64,000 nucleotides of DNA. It comes from Chitinophaga sp. Cy-1792 (GTDB lineage Bacteria > Bacteroidota > Bacteroidia > Chitinophagales > Chitinophagaceae). The DNA is taken from positions 1,798,001-1,862,000 of the forward strand of contig NZ_VWWO01000002.1 in the NCBI RefSeq assembly GCF_011752935.1, in the 5' to 3' direction. Positions 26,687-35,132 of the stretch are shown here, piece after piece. The notes below the pieces were generated by a model that saw only the letters and a list, made by a program, of their open reading frames with translations, was not told the DNA's origin and did not search any database. The stretch's first letter is position 1. Every line of letters begins with the position of its first letter. Made by a program: the position numbers and the translations under genes.

Positions 26687-28777
26687 ATGGAGCATACGCA
26701 TGAACATAATATGGAACCAGCACATAATGGTCATCAGCATAAAATGCCTGCCGATAGTCATGACCAACATGAACACCATGATCACAAACATATGGAAATG
26801 CATGATCACGATCATCACAACGGAATGAACCATGGTGGCCATGCCGGACATGATCATTCGGCCATGATCAATGATTTCAGGAAACGGTTTTATGTAGTGC
26901 TGGTGCTCACCTTACCTGTCATGCTGCTGTCAAAAATGATCCAGCAGTGGATGGGGATACATGTTGGTTTTCCGGGAGATAAATATGTTTTGTTCGGACT
27001 CTCCACGATCATCTACTTTTACGGCGGATGGCCGTTCCTTTCAGGGCTGGTGCAGGAAATAAAGGCAAAGAATCCTGGCATGATGACGCTGATAGGCTTT
27101 GCTATCACGGTGGCATTTGTATACAGCGTGGCCACCTTATTTGGTTTGAAAGGAATGGATTTCTTCTGGGAACTGGCCACCCTGATATTGATCATGCTGC
27201 TGGGCCACTGGATAGAAATGAGTGCGGTGGCTGGTGCCGGCAGAGAGCTGGAGTTACTGGTAAAACTGATGCCTGCAGAGGCGCACCTCCTGGAAAATGG
27301 TAACCAGCGCGATGTTAAAACAGATAGCCTGCAACCTGGCAATGTTATTATCATCAAGCCGGGTGAAAAAATTGCCGCAGATGGCACCATTAAAGAGGGG
27401 AGCAGTTATATCAATGAAGCCATGCTTACCGGCGAATCAAGGCCCGTAGAAAAGAAAGCCGGCGACAAGGTGATCGCCGGATCTATCAACGGCCACGGTG
27501 CTTTACAGGTAACAGTTACACATAGCAGTGCCGACTCCTATCTCTCGCAGGTAATCAAACTGGTGAATGATGCACAGCAGGCTAAATCAGGTACACAGCT
27601 GCTGGCGGATAAAGCTGCCAGATGCCTGACAATACTGGCCATTGCCGCAGGGCTTATCACTTTCTTTGTATGGTGGCTGACAGGTAGCAGCTTGTCTTTT
27701 GCCATGGAACGTATGGTTACGGTAATCGTTATCTGCTGCCCACATGCACTCGGACTGGCTATACCATTGGTGGTGGCGCGTTCTACCACCATCGCGGCAA
27801 AACATGGATTGCTGATAAAGAACAGGACCGCTTTTGAAAATGCCCGCAAAATAGATACACTGGTATTCGATAAAACCGGTACGCTTACTGTTGGCAAATT
27901 CGAAGTAACACAGATGGAATCGTTTATGCCTGACCGTAGCAAGGAGCAGCTACTGGTATTGGCGGCAGCTGCAGAACAGCAGTCAGAACACCCGATAGCC
28001 ACCGGTATAATTGCAAAGGCACAGGAACTGAAACTGGAAGTTCCTGCTGCAACAGATGTGCAGGCGCTCGCCGGAAAAGGCATTCAGGCAAGGGTAGGAG
28101 CGGATACAATATTAGTGGCGTCTCCCGCTTATGCCCGTGAAAATTATAAACTGCCGGAGGTGAAATCAGATGATACCGGTACTATATCTTATGTTATCAT
28201 CAATAACCAGCCAGCCGGCTATTTGATACTGGCAGATGAAATCCGCCCGGAATCAGCAGCGGCGGTACAGCAGTTGAAAGCGGAAAAAATAACGACGGTT
28301 TTACTGACAGGGGATAACCGCAAAGTGGCGGATGCAGTAGGTGTGCAGCTGAAAATTGATAAGGTGATTGCTGAAGTTTTACCGCATCAGAAACTGGATG
28401 CTATTAAGCAATTACAAAGTGAAGGCCGCTATGTCGCTATGACGGGTGATGGCATCAACGACGCACCTGCACTGGCGCAGGCAGATGTAGGTATTGCAGT
28501 TGGTTCTGGTTCTGATATCGCTGCTGAAACGGCAGGCATTGTGCTGGTAAACAGCAATCCCGCTGATATTGTGAGTCTTGTACGTTTTGGAAAAGCTACT
28601 TATCGCAAAATGATACAGAACCTGGTATGGGCTACCGGCTATAACCTGATAACTATGCCGCTGGCAGCAGGTGTCCTGGCGCCCTGGGGCGTGATACTCA
28701 GCCCGGCGGTAGGTGCCATTCTGATGACCGTTAGTACCGTCATAGTCGCCATCAATGCTAAATTGCTTAAATTATAA
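26687..28777 (+). CDS. Copper-translocating P-type ATPase, CopB type (P1B-3)
   Basis: A 696-residue heavy-metal pump. The first 60 residues hold about 20 His and several Met (HEHNMEPAHNGHQH, HDQHEHHDHKHMEMHDHDHH), a metal-binding tail. The membrane core carries CPH (351-353), the P1B-3/CopB motif, with TGES upstream, the phosphorylation site DKTGT (D395), SEHPIA, and hinge GDGINDAP. It should export copper or silver from the cytoplasm to the periplasm. No cognate regulator or CopA chaperone is visible next to it. Confidence 0.93.
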   Translation: MEHTHEHNMEPAHNGHQHKMPADSHDQHEHHDHKHMEMHDHDHHNGMNHGGHAGHDHSAMINDFRKRFYVVLVLTLPVMLLSKMIQQWMGIHVGFPGDKYVLFGLSTIIYFYGGWPFLSGLVQEIKAKNPGMMTLIGFAITVAFVYSVATLFGLKGMDFFWELATLILIMLLGHWIEMSAVAGAGRELELLVKLMPAEAHLLENGNQRDVKTDSLQPGNVIIIKPGEKIAADGTIKEGSSYINEAMLTGESRPVEKKAGDKVIAGSINGHGALQVTVTHSSADSYLSQVIKLVNDAQQAKSGTQLLADKAARCLTILAIAAGLITFFVWWLTGSSLSFAMERMVTVIVICCPHALGLAIPLVVARSTTIAAKHGLLIKNRTAFENARKIDTLVFDKTGTLTVGKFEVTQMESFMPDRSKEQLLVLAAAAEQQSEHPIATGIIAKAQELKLEVPAATDVQALAGKGIQARVGADTILVASPAYARENYKLPEVKSDDTGTISYVIINNQPAGYLILADEIRPESAAAVQQLKAEKITTVLLTGDNRKVADAVGVQLKIDKVIAEVLPHQKLDAIKQLQSEGRYVAMTGDGINDAPALAQADVGIAVGSGSDIAAETAGIVLVNSNPADIVSLVRFGKATYRKMIQNLVWATGYNLITMPLAAGVLAPWGVILSPAVGAILMTVSTVIVAINAKLLKL

Positions 28778-28812
28778 CATATCATTTAAACGGTTTCAAA
28801 TAAATAATTCTA

Positions 28813-28820
28813 TAAATTTG
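28813..28820 (+). promoter_or_regulatory. -7 promoter element TAAATTTG for the SPFH gene
   Basis: A TAnnTTTG match 35 nt before the ATG at 28855. Confidence 0.45.
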
Positions 28821-28854
28821 GCAGACATTTAGCTAGTATTTTAAAAACCTGATC

Positions 28855-29994
28855 ATGGGATTATTTGATAAACTAAGGAATGAATTTATAGATATTATTG
28901 AGTGGACAGACACCACTTCAGATACCATTGTTTGGAAATTTCCCCGTTACCAAAACGAGATCAAACAAGGCGCGCAACTTACTGTACGTGAGTCCCAGGT
29001 AGCTGTGTTCATGAACGAAGGTAAGATTGCAGATATTTTCCCGGCCGGAAGATATGTACTTACTACTCAAAACCTTCCTATCCTTGCCACCTTACAGGGA
29101 TGGAAATATGGCTTCAACAGCCCATATAAAGCGGACGTTTTCTTCGTGAGCCTGCGTCAGTTTACCAATCAGAAATGGGGTACCAAAAATCCTGTCATGC
29201 TGCGTGATGCAGAATTCGGACCTTTACGTATCCGTGCCTTCGGTAGCTATGCATTTAAAATAAAGGCTGCCGATGTATTTCTGAAAGAAGTAGCCGCCAC
29301 CAACCCGGAATTTACCGTTGATGGTATCAACGAACAACTGCGTAACCTGGCCGTTTCCCGCGGTATGGATGCCATCGCAGAGCAGCATATTCCGGTGCTG
29401 GACCTCGCCGCTAAGTATGATGAGGTATCTAACATTATCACAGAAAAAATCCGTCCGGAGTTTAATGAGTTAGGTCTTGAACTGACTAAATTCCTGATCG
29501 AAAATATTTCCCTGCCACCAGAAGTGGAAGCAGCACTGGACAAACGCAGCAGCATGGGTATTGTTGGTAACCTGGGTGCATATGCACAATTCCAGGCTGC
29601 CAATGCCATGGAAAAATCTGCTGAAAACCCAGGCAGCGGCGGACTGGCAGGTGCAGGCCTCGGACTGGGCATGGGCGCCGCGATGATGGGCCAGGTAGGT
29701 AACGTATTCCAACCTAACCAGTTCAACCCGCAAACAGGTGCCAGTGGTACCCAGGCAGCACCGGCTGCCGGCGCAGTACCTCCGCCATTACCCGCTGCTG
29801 TAGCTTTTCACGTAGCTATTGAGGGTAAACAGGCCGGCCCTTTTGAACTGGACCAACTCCGTCAGCTGGCAACAGCTGGTAACTTCAATGCCAATACGCT
29901 CGTATGGAAGGCTGGCATGGCCGCATGGGCAGCTGCAGGCACTGTTCCTGAACTGGCACCGGTACTGGCTACCGTACCTCCACCATTACCATAA
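28855..29994 (+). CDS. SPFH-domain protein with C-terminal GYF_2 domain (YdjI-like)
   Basis: A 379-residue protein. The N-terminal 'virion core' SPFH domain (about residues 25-230) has no membrane helix. It is followed by an Ala/Gly/Met-rich linker (about 250-315, AGAGLGLGMGAAMMG) and a GYF_2 domain (about 319-365, with GPFELDQLRQLATAG and VWKAGMAAW). YdjI-type SPFH proteins organise membrane or phage-shock-like responses. It is paired with the zinc-ribbon membrane protein downstream, as YdjI is with YdjG in the Bacillus subtilis pspA-ydjGHI operon. No PspA gene is seen here. Confidence 0.85.
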   Translation: MGLFDKLRNEFIDIIEWTDTTSDTIVWKFPRYQNEIKQGAQLTVRESQVAVFMNEGKIADIFPAGRYVLTTQNLPILATLQGWKYGFNSPYKADVFFVSLRQFTNQKWGTKNPVMLRDAEFGPLRIRAFGSYAFKIKAADVFLKEVAATNPEFTVDGINEQLRNLAVSRGMDAIAEQHIPVLDLAAKYDEVSNIITEKIRPEFNELGLELTKFLIENISLPPEVEAALDKRSSMGIVGNLGAYAQFQAANAMEKSAENPGSGGLAGAGLGLGMGAAMMGQVGNVFQPNQFNPQTGASGTQAAPAAGAVPPPLPAAVAFHVAIEGKQAGPFELDQLRQLATAGNFNANTLVWKAGMAAWAAAGTVPELAPVLATVPPPLP

Positions 29995-30001
29995 GTTATA
30001 A

Positions 30002-30024
30002 GGCCGTTACCCCCGGTAACGGCC
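30002..30024. terminator. Perfect 10-bp GC-rich hairpin between SPFH and zinc-ribbon genes
   Basis: GGCCGTTACC (30002-30011) and GGTAACGGCC (30015-30024), loop CCC. It is followed by only a weak T-rich stretch, so it may be a partial terminator that sets the ratio of the two genes or an mRNA stabiliser. Confidence 0.55.
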
Positions 30025-30046
30025 CATTCATTTTATAATTTTCCCT

Positions 30047-31177
30047 ATGTCTTTTGAGGAAAAAACCAGCGAGACGGTCAACTCGCTTAAATGCCAGAAC
30101 TGCGGCGCGGTACTCCATTACGCTCCTGGCACCGATACACTGAAATGTGATTATTGTGGTACCGTTAATAAAATCACTGCTGATGATGCCGCTCCTGTCG
30201 AAATCCGGTCTTATGATTACCAGGACTTTCTGGCAGCGGAAGCCGCACATACCAGCGCCACCACCGAAGCGGTTGTCGTGAAATGTGTCAACTGTGGTGC
30301 TTCTACTACCTTACTTCCCAATGTTACCGCAGATTCCTGTCCGTTTTGTGCCTCACCACTGGTGATAGACCATGCGCAAACAACAAGTATGTTGCAGCCA
30401 CACTATGTGCTGCCATTTATTGTGAAAGACGGTGAAGCCCTGCAGTATTTCCGAAACTGGATGAGCAAACTCTGGTTTGCCCCTTCAGACCTGGTAAAAA
30501 AAGTAAAAGATGGTTCCAGTCAGCAACTAAAAGGTGTGTATATACCGCACTGGAGCTACGATACCGATACTGATACCGCTTATTCAGGCCAGCGTGGTGA
30601 ATACTATTATACCACCGAAACCTACACAGAAACGGTGAATGGCCGCGAAGAAACACGTACCAGACAGGTGCGTCATACTGCATGGTATCACGCCTCCGGT
30701 CGCGTAGACAATAACTTCCGTGATGTACTCGTTTCTGCCAGTCCTTCACTGCCACAAAAAATGGCGGTGATCCTGGAGCCCTGGAAACTGGAACTGCTGA
30801 AAGATTATGACGGCCGCTACCTGAGCGGGTTCAGGGCAGAAATCTACCAGACTAATGCCGAAAACGGCCTGCGCATCGCTAAAGATCGCATGGACCCTAT
30901 CATCCGGGACGATATCCGCTCCGACATCGGCGGTGATGAACAGATTATTGACGACTATCGCGTTGTTTACAACAACCTGGCCATTAAGTACCTGCTGCTG
31001 CCCGTTTGGATCAGCGCCTACAAGTACAATGATAAAGTGTATCATTTCGTTGTAAATGCCTGCACCGGCGAAGTTACCGGCGATCGTCCATACAGCGTAT
31101 GGAAGATTATCGGGCTAATCATTTCGATCATTCTTATCGCTGTACTCATCTACCAGTATGCCGGACAAAAACACTGA
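30047..31177 (+). CDS. Double zinc-ribbon membrane protein (YdjG-like)
   Basis: A 376-residue protein with two CxxC...CxxC ribbons: C16/C19 with C34/C37 and C80/C83 with C98/C101. An acidic and aromatic central domain follows, and a single C-terminal membrane helix (about 350-370, IIGLIISIILIAVLIYQY). Such proteins are often mislabelled as primosomal PriA-like helicases because of the ribbons, yet no helicase motif is present. It lies directly after the SPFH-GYF gene and probably forms a membrane complex with it. A terminator follows. Confidence 0.8.
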   Translation: MSFEEKTSETVNSLKCQNCGAVLHYAPGTDTLKCDYCGTVNKITADDAAPVEIRSYDYQDFLAAEAAHTSATTEAVVVKCVNCGASTTLLPNVTADSCPFCASPLVIDHAQTTSMLQPHYVLPFIVKDGEALQYFRNWMSKLWFAPSDLVKKVKDGSSQQLKGVYIPHWSYDTDTDTAYSGQRGEYYYTTETYTETVNGREETRTRQVRHTAWYHASGRVDNNFRDVLVSASPSLPQKMAVILEPWKLELLKDYDGRYLSGFRAEIYQTNAENGLRIAKDRMDPIIRDDIRSDIGGDEQIIDDYRVVYNNLAIKYLLLPVWISAYKYNDKVYHFVVNACTGEVTGDRPYSVWKIIGLIISIILIAVLIYQYAGQKH

Positions 31178-31194
31178 TCTCTCTGAAATAATAT

Positions 31195-31235
31195 AAAAAA
31201 GGATGTGACACTTATTGTTGTCACATCCTTTTTTT
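31195..31235 (+). terminator. Intrinsic terminator after the zinc-ribbon gene
   Basis: A-run plus GGATGTGACA (31201-31210) pairs with TGTCACATCC (31219-31228) followed by seven T. Confidence 0.92.
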
Positions 31236-31408
31236 ATACGCGTTACGTAGACTATATTCTACGTAAGGCAACATATGCCTGTGTGTGTTTTTGATTAATC
31301 AAATTGGCTGTAGTAAAGGGTTTGAGAGATGATCTGCGTTAGGGTATCTTTTTTGACTGTCATTATTCGTGAATAGTTGTTAATAAACTGAACAAAAATT
31401 ACCAGGCT

Positions 31409-31972
31409 ATGAAAAAGAACGTATTTATTGCAATAGCAGCGTGTCTGCTAACGGGTATTCTACAATCATGTGGCGGTAGTAATTCGAATAAGGCAGAAAC
31501 AGATAGTGCCCAGCAGATCAATGAGGCCGTAAAGCCCGTTGATGACCAGTCGTCTAAGTTTGCTGTGGAAGCTGCTAATGGAGGTATGTCGGAAGTAGCT
31601 ATGGGTAAACTGGCCCAGGAAAAGGCGACTAATCCGCGGGTGAAAGCTTTCGGTACCATGATGGTAAATGATCATAGCAGAATTGATGACGCACTGAAAG
31701 CATTAGCTGCAACACTGAATATCACCTTGCCTGCAGCCATCAATCCGGATGAACAGAAACACCTGGATGAACTGGCAAAGAAATCTGGTAAAGACTTCGA
31801 TAAAGAATATATGAAGATGATGGTAGATGATCATAATATGGATGTGAAAGCATTTGAAGATGCTTCGCAAAGTCTTACCAATGCTGATATTAAAGCATTT
31901 GCTGCAACTACATTGATTACATTGAAAGTACACCAGGATTCTGCCAGAGCGATCAAAGATGCATTAAAATAA
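31409..31972 (+). CDS. DUF4142 lipoprotein
   Basis: A 187-residue protein with lipobox LQSC (about Cys 21), then a helical DUF4142 domain (about 48-185): SSKFAVEAANGGMSEVAMGKLAQ, MVNDHSRI, MVDDHNMD. Paired DH motifs resemble a four-helix ferritin-like bundle. Family members are secreted and stress-associated in many Gram-negatives, but the activity is not established. A single gene with a 230-bp upstream gap that I cannot resolve further beyond the terminator. Confidence 0.9.
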   Translation: MKKNVFIAIAACLLTGILQSCGGSNSNKAETDSAQQINEAVKPVDDQSSKFAVEAANGGMSEVAMGKLAQEKATNPRVKAFGTMMVNDHSRIDDALKALAATLNITLPAAINPDEQKHLDELAKKSGKDFDKEYMKMMVDDHNMDVKAFEDASQSLTNADIKAFAATTLITLKVHQDSARAIKDALK

Positions 31973-32062
31973 TGCTGCCTAACGCAGATGAATATACGTA
32001 ATTAATTATCCTATAAGACCCTGTTTGTTCAGGATGGAACTGCATGCCATATCCTGAATGGC

Positions 32063-32097
32063 GAATCCCCATCTCTACTCAGTAGAGACGGGGATTC
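32063..32097. repeat. TCTCTAC-TCA-GTAGAGA hairpin
   Basis: GAATCCCC-A-TCTCTAC / GTAGAGA-C-GGGGATTC, loop TCA, with a single A-C mismatch. It lies between the DUF4142 gene and the convergent sulfur-transport gene and probably acts as a bidirectional terminator. Core and loop are identical to the hairpin at 53668. Confidence 0.75.
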
Positions 32098-32102
32098 CTG
32101 TT

Positions 32103-32513
32103 TTAATGAGGTAGTTTCTTTTCCAGCAGGCCGTATAACCAGGTGCCGGCAATGGCACTCAGTAAGGTAATTAGCACAACCGTGAATCCACTCCCGATCT
32201 GCGCAAACAATGGCCCCGGACAAGCTCCTGTTATGGCCCATCCCAGTCCGAAGATCAGTCCGCCGAAGATCTGCCCCTTATCGAATTGTTTGGGCGCTAT
32301 CTCAATTGGTTCTCCACTGAAAGTCTTGATGTTAAAACGTTTGATAAGTTGTATGGAAATAATGCCGGTAACAATGGCGGTGCCGATGACGCCGTACATA
32401 TGAAAGGAAGTGAGCTGAAACATTTCCTGTATGCGAAACCAGCTGATCACCTGTGATTTTACAAGTACGATCCCGAAATAAATGCCGGCAAGCAGGTATT
32501 TAATATTTTTCAT
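32103..32513 (-). CDS. YeeE/YedE-type sulfur transport subunit (DUF6691, PmpB-like)
   Basis: A 136-residue membrane protein with about four helices and the conserved GLGWAITGACPGP segment near the C-terminal half. Such half-size proteins pair with a second half carrying GGCTSGH; together they form the two halves of a YeeE-like sulfur-compound channel. The start at 32513 (MKNIKYLLAG) lies 5 nt after the partner's stop; upstream in-frame codons overlap the partner. Confidence 0.88.
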   Translation of the reverse strand: MKNIKYLLAGIYFGIVLVKSQVISWFRIQEMFQLTSFHMYGVIGTAIVTGIISIQLIKRFNIKTFSGEPIEIAPKQFDKGQIFGGLIFGLGWAITGACPGPLFAQIGSGFTVVLITLLSAIAGTWLYGLLEKKLPH

Positions 32514-32518
32514 TGTAG

Positions 32519-33085
32519 TCAGATGATATGTGAGAAGATCCAGGGAAGAATAACATTGGCACAAAAGAACCCGCCAGCCATGAAACACATGGTCGCTACC
32601 ATGGAAGGCCACTGCAGGTTAGAAATACCCATGATGGAATGGCCGGAGGTGCAACCACCGGCATAGCGGGTACCAAAACCCACCAGCAAACCCCCGATGA
32701 CAAAGAATATAAGTCCTTTGAGCGTAAACAGGTTATTCCAGTTAAATAGCTCTGCAGGAAGGAGCGAGGAGTAGTCGTGCAGGCCATAGCCGGCGAGCCG
32801 TTGCTGGGTGGCAGCTGCTACTTCTACCGGATGCGGATCTTTCAGTAATACACCGCCAATGTATCCGCCGATGGCTATGCCTGCCACAAAGAAAAGATTC
32901 CAGGCCTGCTGTTTCCAGTCGTACCTGAAAAAAGAAATGCCTGCGGGAAAGCAGGCAGCACATATATGACGCAGGGAAGAGGAGATACCGAACGGCTTAT
33001 TGCCCAGCAACAGCAGGAGCGGGACGGTTAGCCCTATCAGGAATCCCGCGGGCAGCCAATACCATGGTTGATAAAGGAAACTCAT
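32519..33085 (-). CDS. YeeE/YedE-type sulfur transport subunit (PmpA-like)
   Basis: A 188-residue membrane protein with about five helices and the family signature GGCTSGHSIMG (about 143-153), whose Cys handles thiosulfate or persulfide in known YeeE proteins. It is the first gene of a two-gene unit with the DUF6691 half. It lies downstream of the strong hairpins at 33193-33256, so it is likely transcribed separately from the stress operon above. The exact sulfur substrate is unknown. Confidence 0.88.
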   Translation of the reverse strand: MSFLYQPWYWLPAGFLIGLTVPLLLLLGNKPFGISSSLRHICAACFPAGISFFRYDWKQQAWNLFFVAGIAIGGYIGGVLLKDPHPVEVAAATQQRLAGYGLHDYSSLLPAELFNWNNLFTLKGLIFFVIGGLLVGFGTRYAGGCTSGHSIMGISNLQWPSMVATMCFMAGGFFCANVILPWIFSHII

Positions 33086-33192
33086 TTTTTTTCTTTTAAA
33101 TTAATGAATTCCTATGGCATAATGCTGGTAATTTATCAGGCGAAAGCTCATTACCCCACCGTGGGGACGTTTTCTGCTGAAAGCTGACCGCG

Positions 33193-33256
33193 TCTCTACA
33201 TGTAGAGAGAAGCAACTACGCGATCTCTACTAAGTAGAGATCGCGTAGTTGCTTCT
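33193..33256. repeat. Palindrome plus perfect 24-bp hairpin of the TCTCTAC family
   Basis: TCTCTACA/TGTAGAGA (33193-33208, perfect 16-bp palindrome) abuts AGAAGCAACTACGCGATCTCTAC... (33208-33231), whose perfect complement is 33233-33256 (centre CTAC-TAA-GTAG). Two family members side by side separate the GNAT gene from the YeeE pair. Probably a terminator on the minus strand. Confidence 0.85.
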
Positions 33257-33292
33257 GCATTCTGAACAAATAAAAATCATTGTATAAATAAA

Positions 33293-33577
33293 TTATTGCT
33301 GCGCATGCAACAGATCATTATACTCCGGATGACGTTTCATATAGGCATGCACGTAAGGACATAATGGTTTTACTCTCAGCTTATGTTCACGGGCATAATC
33401 CAGTACGTATTTTGCCAGTTGAGCGGCAATGCCGCGTCCTTCCAGTTCAGGAGGTACCTCGGTATGAACATATGCAATGACACCAGGCGTTTCCACATAT
33501 TGAATGAAGCCGGTATGTCCTTCTACGGTTGTTTCGAAACGATGTTTTTCTTCGTTTTTTGTTATCGTTAATTCCAT
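33293..33577 (-). CDS. Small GNAT acetyltransferase (YjdJ-like)
   Basis: A 94-residue protein comprising the minimal GNAT core, with VPPELEGRGIAAQLAKYVL (acetyl-CoA loop) and a C-terminal LCPYVHAYMKRHPEY. The start at 33577 (MELTITKNE) is chosen because longer versions overlap the Fe-S gene. In E. coli yjdJ also follows yjdI, the mono-cluster Fe-S gene, as here. Operon member; substrate unknown. Confidence 0.88.
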   Translation of the reverse strand: MELTITKNEEKHRFETTVEGHTGFIQYVETPGVIAYVHTEVPPELEGRGIAAQLAKYVLDYAREHKLRVKPLCPYVHAYMKRHPEYNDLLHAQQ

Positions 33578-33587
33578 ATATAAAAAG

Positions 33588-34037
33588 TTAGCTGTTGGGT
33601 TTATCGGTAAATTGAATTTTAGCATGGGTGCCATCACAGTAAGGTTTGTTACTGGAAGCGCCACAGCGGCAGAATGCAGTGACTTTATTCTTATGCGTTT
33701 CATTGCCTGCTGCATCTTTCACGACAATATTGCCGTATACCAGCAGCGGTCCGTTGGGTAACGGTTCCACTATGCTTTCTGCCGTAATCTCAGGGGCTAT
33801 GCCTCCTTCTGCTGCCGCATCGGCGTTGAGGAAGTAGGTAAGTGCACCGGAAGGACATCTCTTCACCTGGTCTATCATACGTTGTGTAGGGGCGCCTTCT
33901 GCATTGATCCAGGGCTTGTTGTTGGGATTAAATACTTCCGGAAGGCCGTGGAAGCATACTTCAGAATGGACACAAACATTCGGCTTCCATACAATGGTTA
34001 CCTCGCCATTAGTGTATTTCTTGGTGATGTCTTTCAT
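33588..34037 (-). CDS. Iron-sulfur protein: YjdI domain fused to a CDGSH zinc-finger-type domain
   Basis: A 149-residue fusion. The N-terminal YjdI/Fer4_19 domain carries CVHSEVCFHGLPEVF and KRCPSGAL (about 22-66). The C-terminal CDGSH domain (about 107-145) shows FCRCGASSNKPYCDGTH, whose three Cys and one His bind a 2Fe-2S cluster. Redox or nitric-oxide/electrophile stress sensing is plausible. It starts 16 nt after the OsmC stop, in one operon. Confidence 0.9.
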   Translation of the reverse strand: MKDITKKYTNGEVTIVWKPNVCVHSEVCFHGLPEVFNPNNKPWINAEGAPTQRMIDQVKRCPSGALTYFLNADAAAEGGIAPEITAESIVEPLPNGPLLVYGNIVVKDAAGNETHKNKVTAFCRCGASSNKPYCDGTHAKIQFTDKPNS

Positions 34038-34053
34038 GATATTTTTCCTCCTT

Positions 34054-34458
34054 TTAATACGCTTTGGTAATAATCTCTATGGGATTCAGCAATACCTTGT
34101 GTACCGGGCACTGGTGGGCTATCTGCAACAGCCTTGCCCGCTGCTCTTCATCCAGATTGCCTTTCAGGCTGATGTTGAGCTCTATTACAGTGGTGTTGGG
34201 GGATGGCTTCAGCTCCTTGTTGAAGTTCAGCTGTACCTCTATATCTTCCAGTGGCCAGCCTTTCCTCGCCGCATACATTTTTACGGTAATGGCGGTGCAG
34301 GTACCCAGACTGCTGAGCAGGAGCTCTCCTGGTTGCGGCCCGGTATCGCCACCACCAACGTTTTCAGGCTCGTCTGCCAGCCAGCGGTGTGACCTTGCTT
34401 CAATAGACGCCTGGTACGGGATGTTGCCAATTGTTACTGTTACGATATTGTCTTCCAT
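34054..34458 (-). CDS. OsmC family peroxiredoxin-like protein
   Basis: A 134-residue protein with the OsmC/Ohr fold: GGDTGPQPGELLLSSLGTCTAITV (first catalytic Cys region) and HQCPVHKVL (second Cys region). It reduces organic hydroperoxides or related thiol-reactive compounds. The start at 34458 (MEDNIVTV) fits the fold better than the longer version. Part of an operon with an esterase and a ring-cleaving dioxygenase upstream. Confidence 0.9.
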   Translation of the reverse strand: MEDNIVTVTIGNIPYQASIEARSHRWLADEPENVGGGDTGPQPGELLLSSLGTCTAITVKMYAARKGWPLEDIEVQLNFNKELKPSPNTTVIELNISLKGNLDEEQRARLLQIAHQCPVHKVLLNPIEIITKAY

Positions 34459-34503
34459 AAAATTTATTTCCTGCTGCTTCCTTATCAGCATCTATATACT
34501 TTT

Positions 34504-35130
34504 CTAAAATGAATCTGCCAGCCATTTTCCTGCCAGTGTAATATCCTGCTGGGTGAGGTTATGACCTGTTTCCAGCTGGTGCAAACTTACCCGGAAACCA
34601 TTCGCTTCCAGTAAGGAGGCATATGCTGTGGTGGCGGCGGTTGCTACTGTGGTATCAAGACTGCCTGCACTCAATAATACCGGCTGGGCTTTCTCCGTTT
34701 CAAACGGGTCTTCTATACCATGTAATGGCTGCATGGGCCTGAACAACGCAGCCCCGGCAAGTAATTCGGGATAAAGCATCAGTATGGCGCCTGCAATGTT
34801 TGCACCGTTGGAATACCCGACAGCGATCAGCTTATCTGCGTCAAAGCCTTTTTCCAGGGATAACTCCTTTAAGAAATGTACCATCTCATGTGTTCTGAAA
34901 TGGATGTCAGCTTCGTCAAAAACACCGGCTGATAATCGCCTGAAAAAGCGGGGCATACCATGTTCTTCCACATTGCCACGTAATCCCAGCAGGTTGTACT
35001 GCTTGCCGATACGTTCGCCCAGCGGCAGCAAATCTGTTTCATCGCCCCCCGTGCCGTGTAATAACAGCAACGTATACCCGTTGCTGTTATCGGCAGGTTG
35101 CCAGATATATTCCAGTGGTTTGAAATCCAT
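34504..35130 (-). CDS. Alpha/beta hydrolase (MhqD-type carboxylesterase)
   Basis: A 208-residue single-domain hydrolase of the phospholipase/carboxylesterase family, with oxyanion segment LLLLHGTGGDE, nucleophile elbow GYSNGAN, acid Asp in SAGSLDTTV and His in LETGHNL. It starts 2 nt after the dioxygenase stop, a neighbourhood shared with B. subtilis MhqO-MhqD, which deal with quinones and azo compounds. Substrate unproven. Confidence 0.88.
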   Translation of the reverse strand: MDFKPLEYIWQPADNSNGYTLLLLHGTGGDETDLLPLGERIGKQYNLLGLRGNVEEHGMPRFFRRLSAGVFDEADIHFRTHEMVHFLKELSLEKGFDADKLIAVGYSNGANIAGAILMLYPELLAGAALFRPMQPLHGIEDPFETEKAQPVLLSAGSLDTTVATAATTAYASLLEANGFRVSLHQLETGHNLTQQDITLAGKWLADSF

Positions 35131-35132
35131 GA

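Noticed and set aside
30047..31177. Primosomal helicase PriA-like annotation for the zinc-ribbon gene
   Set aside because: Only the Cys ribbons resemble PriA; no Walker or helicase motifs are present, and a C-terminal membrane helix is.
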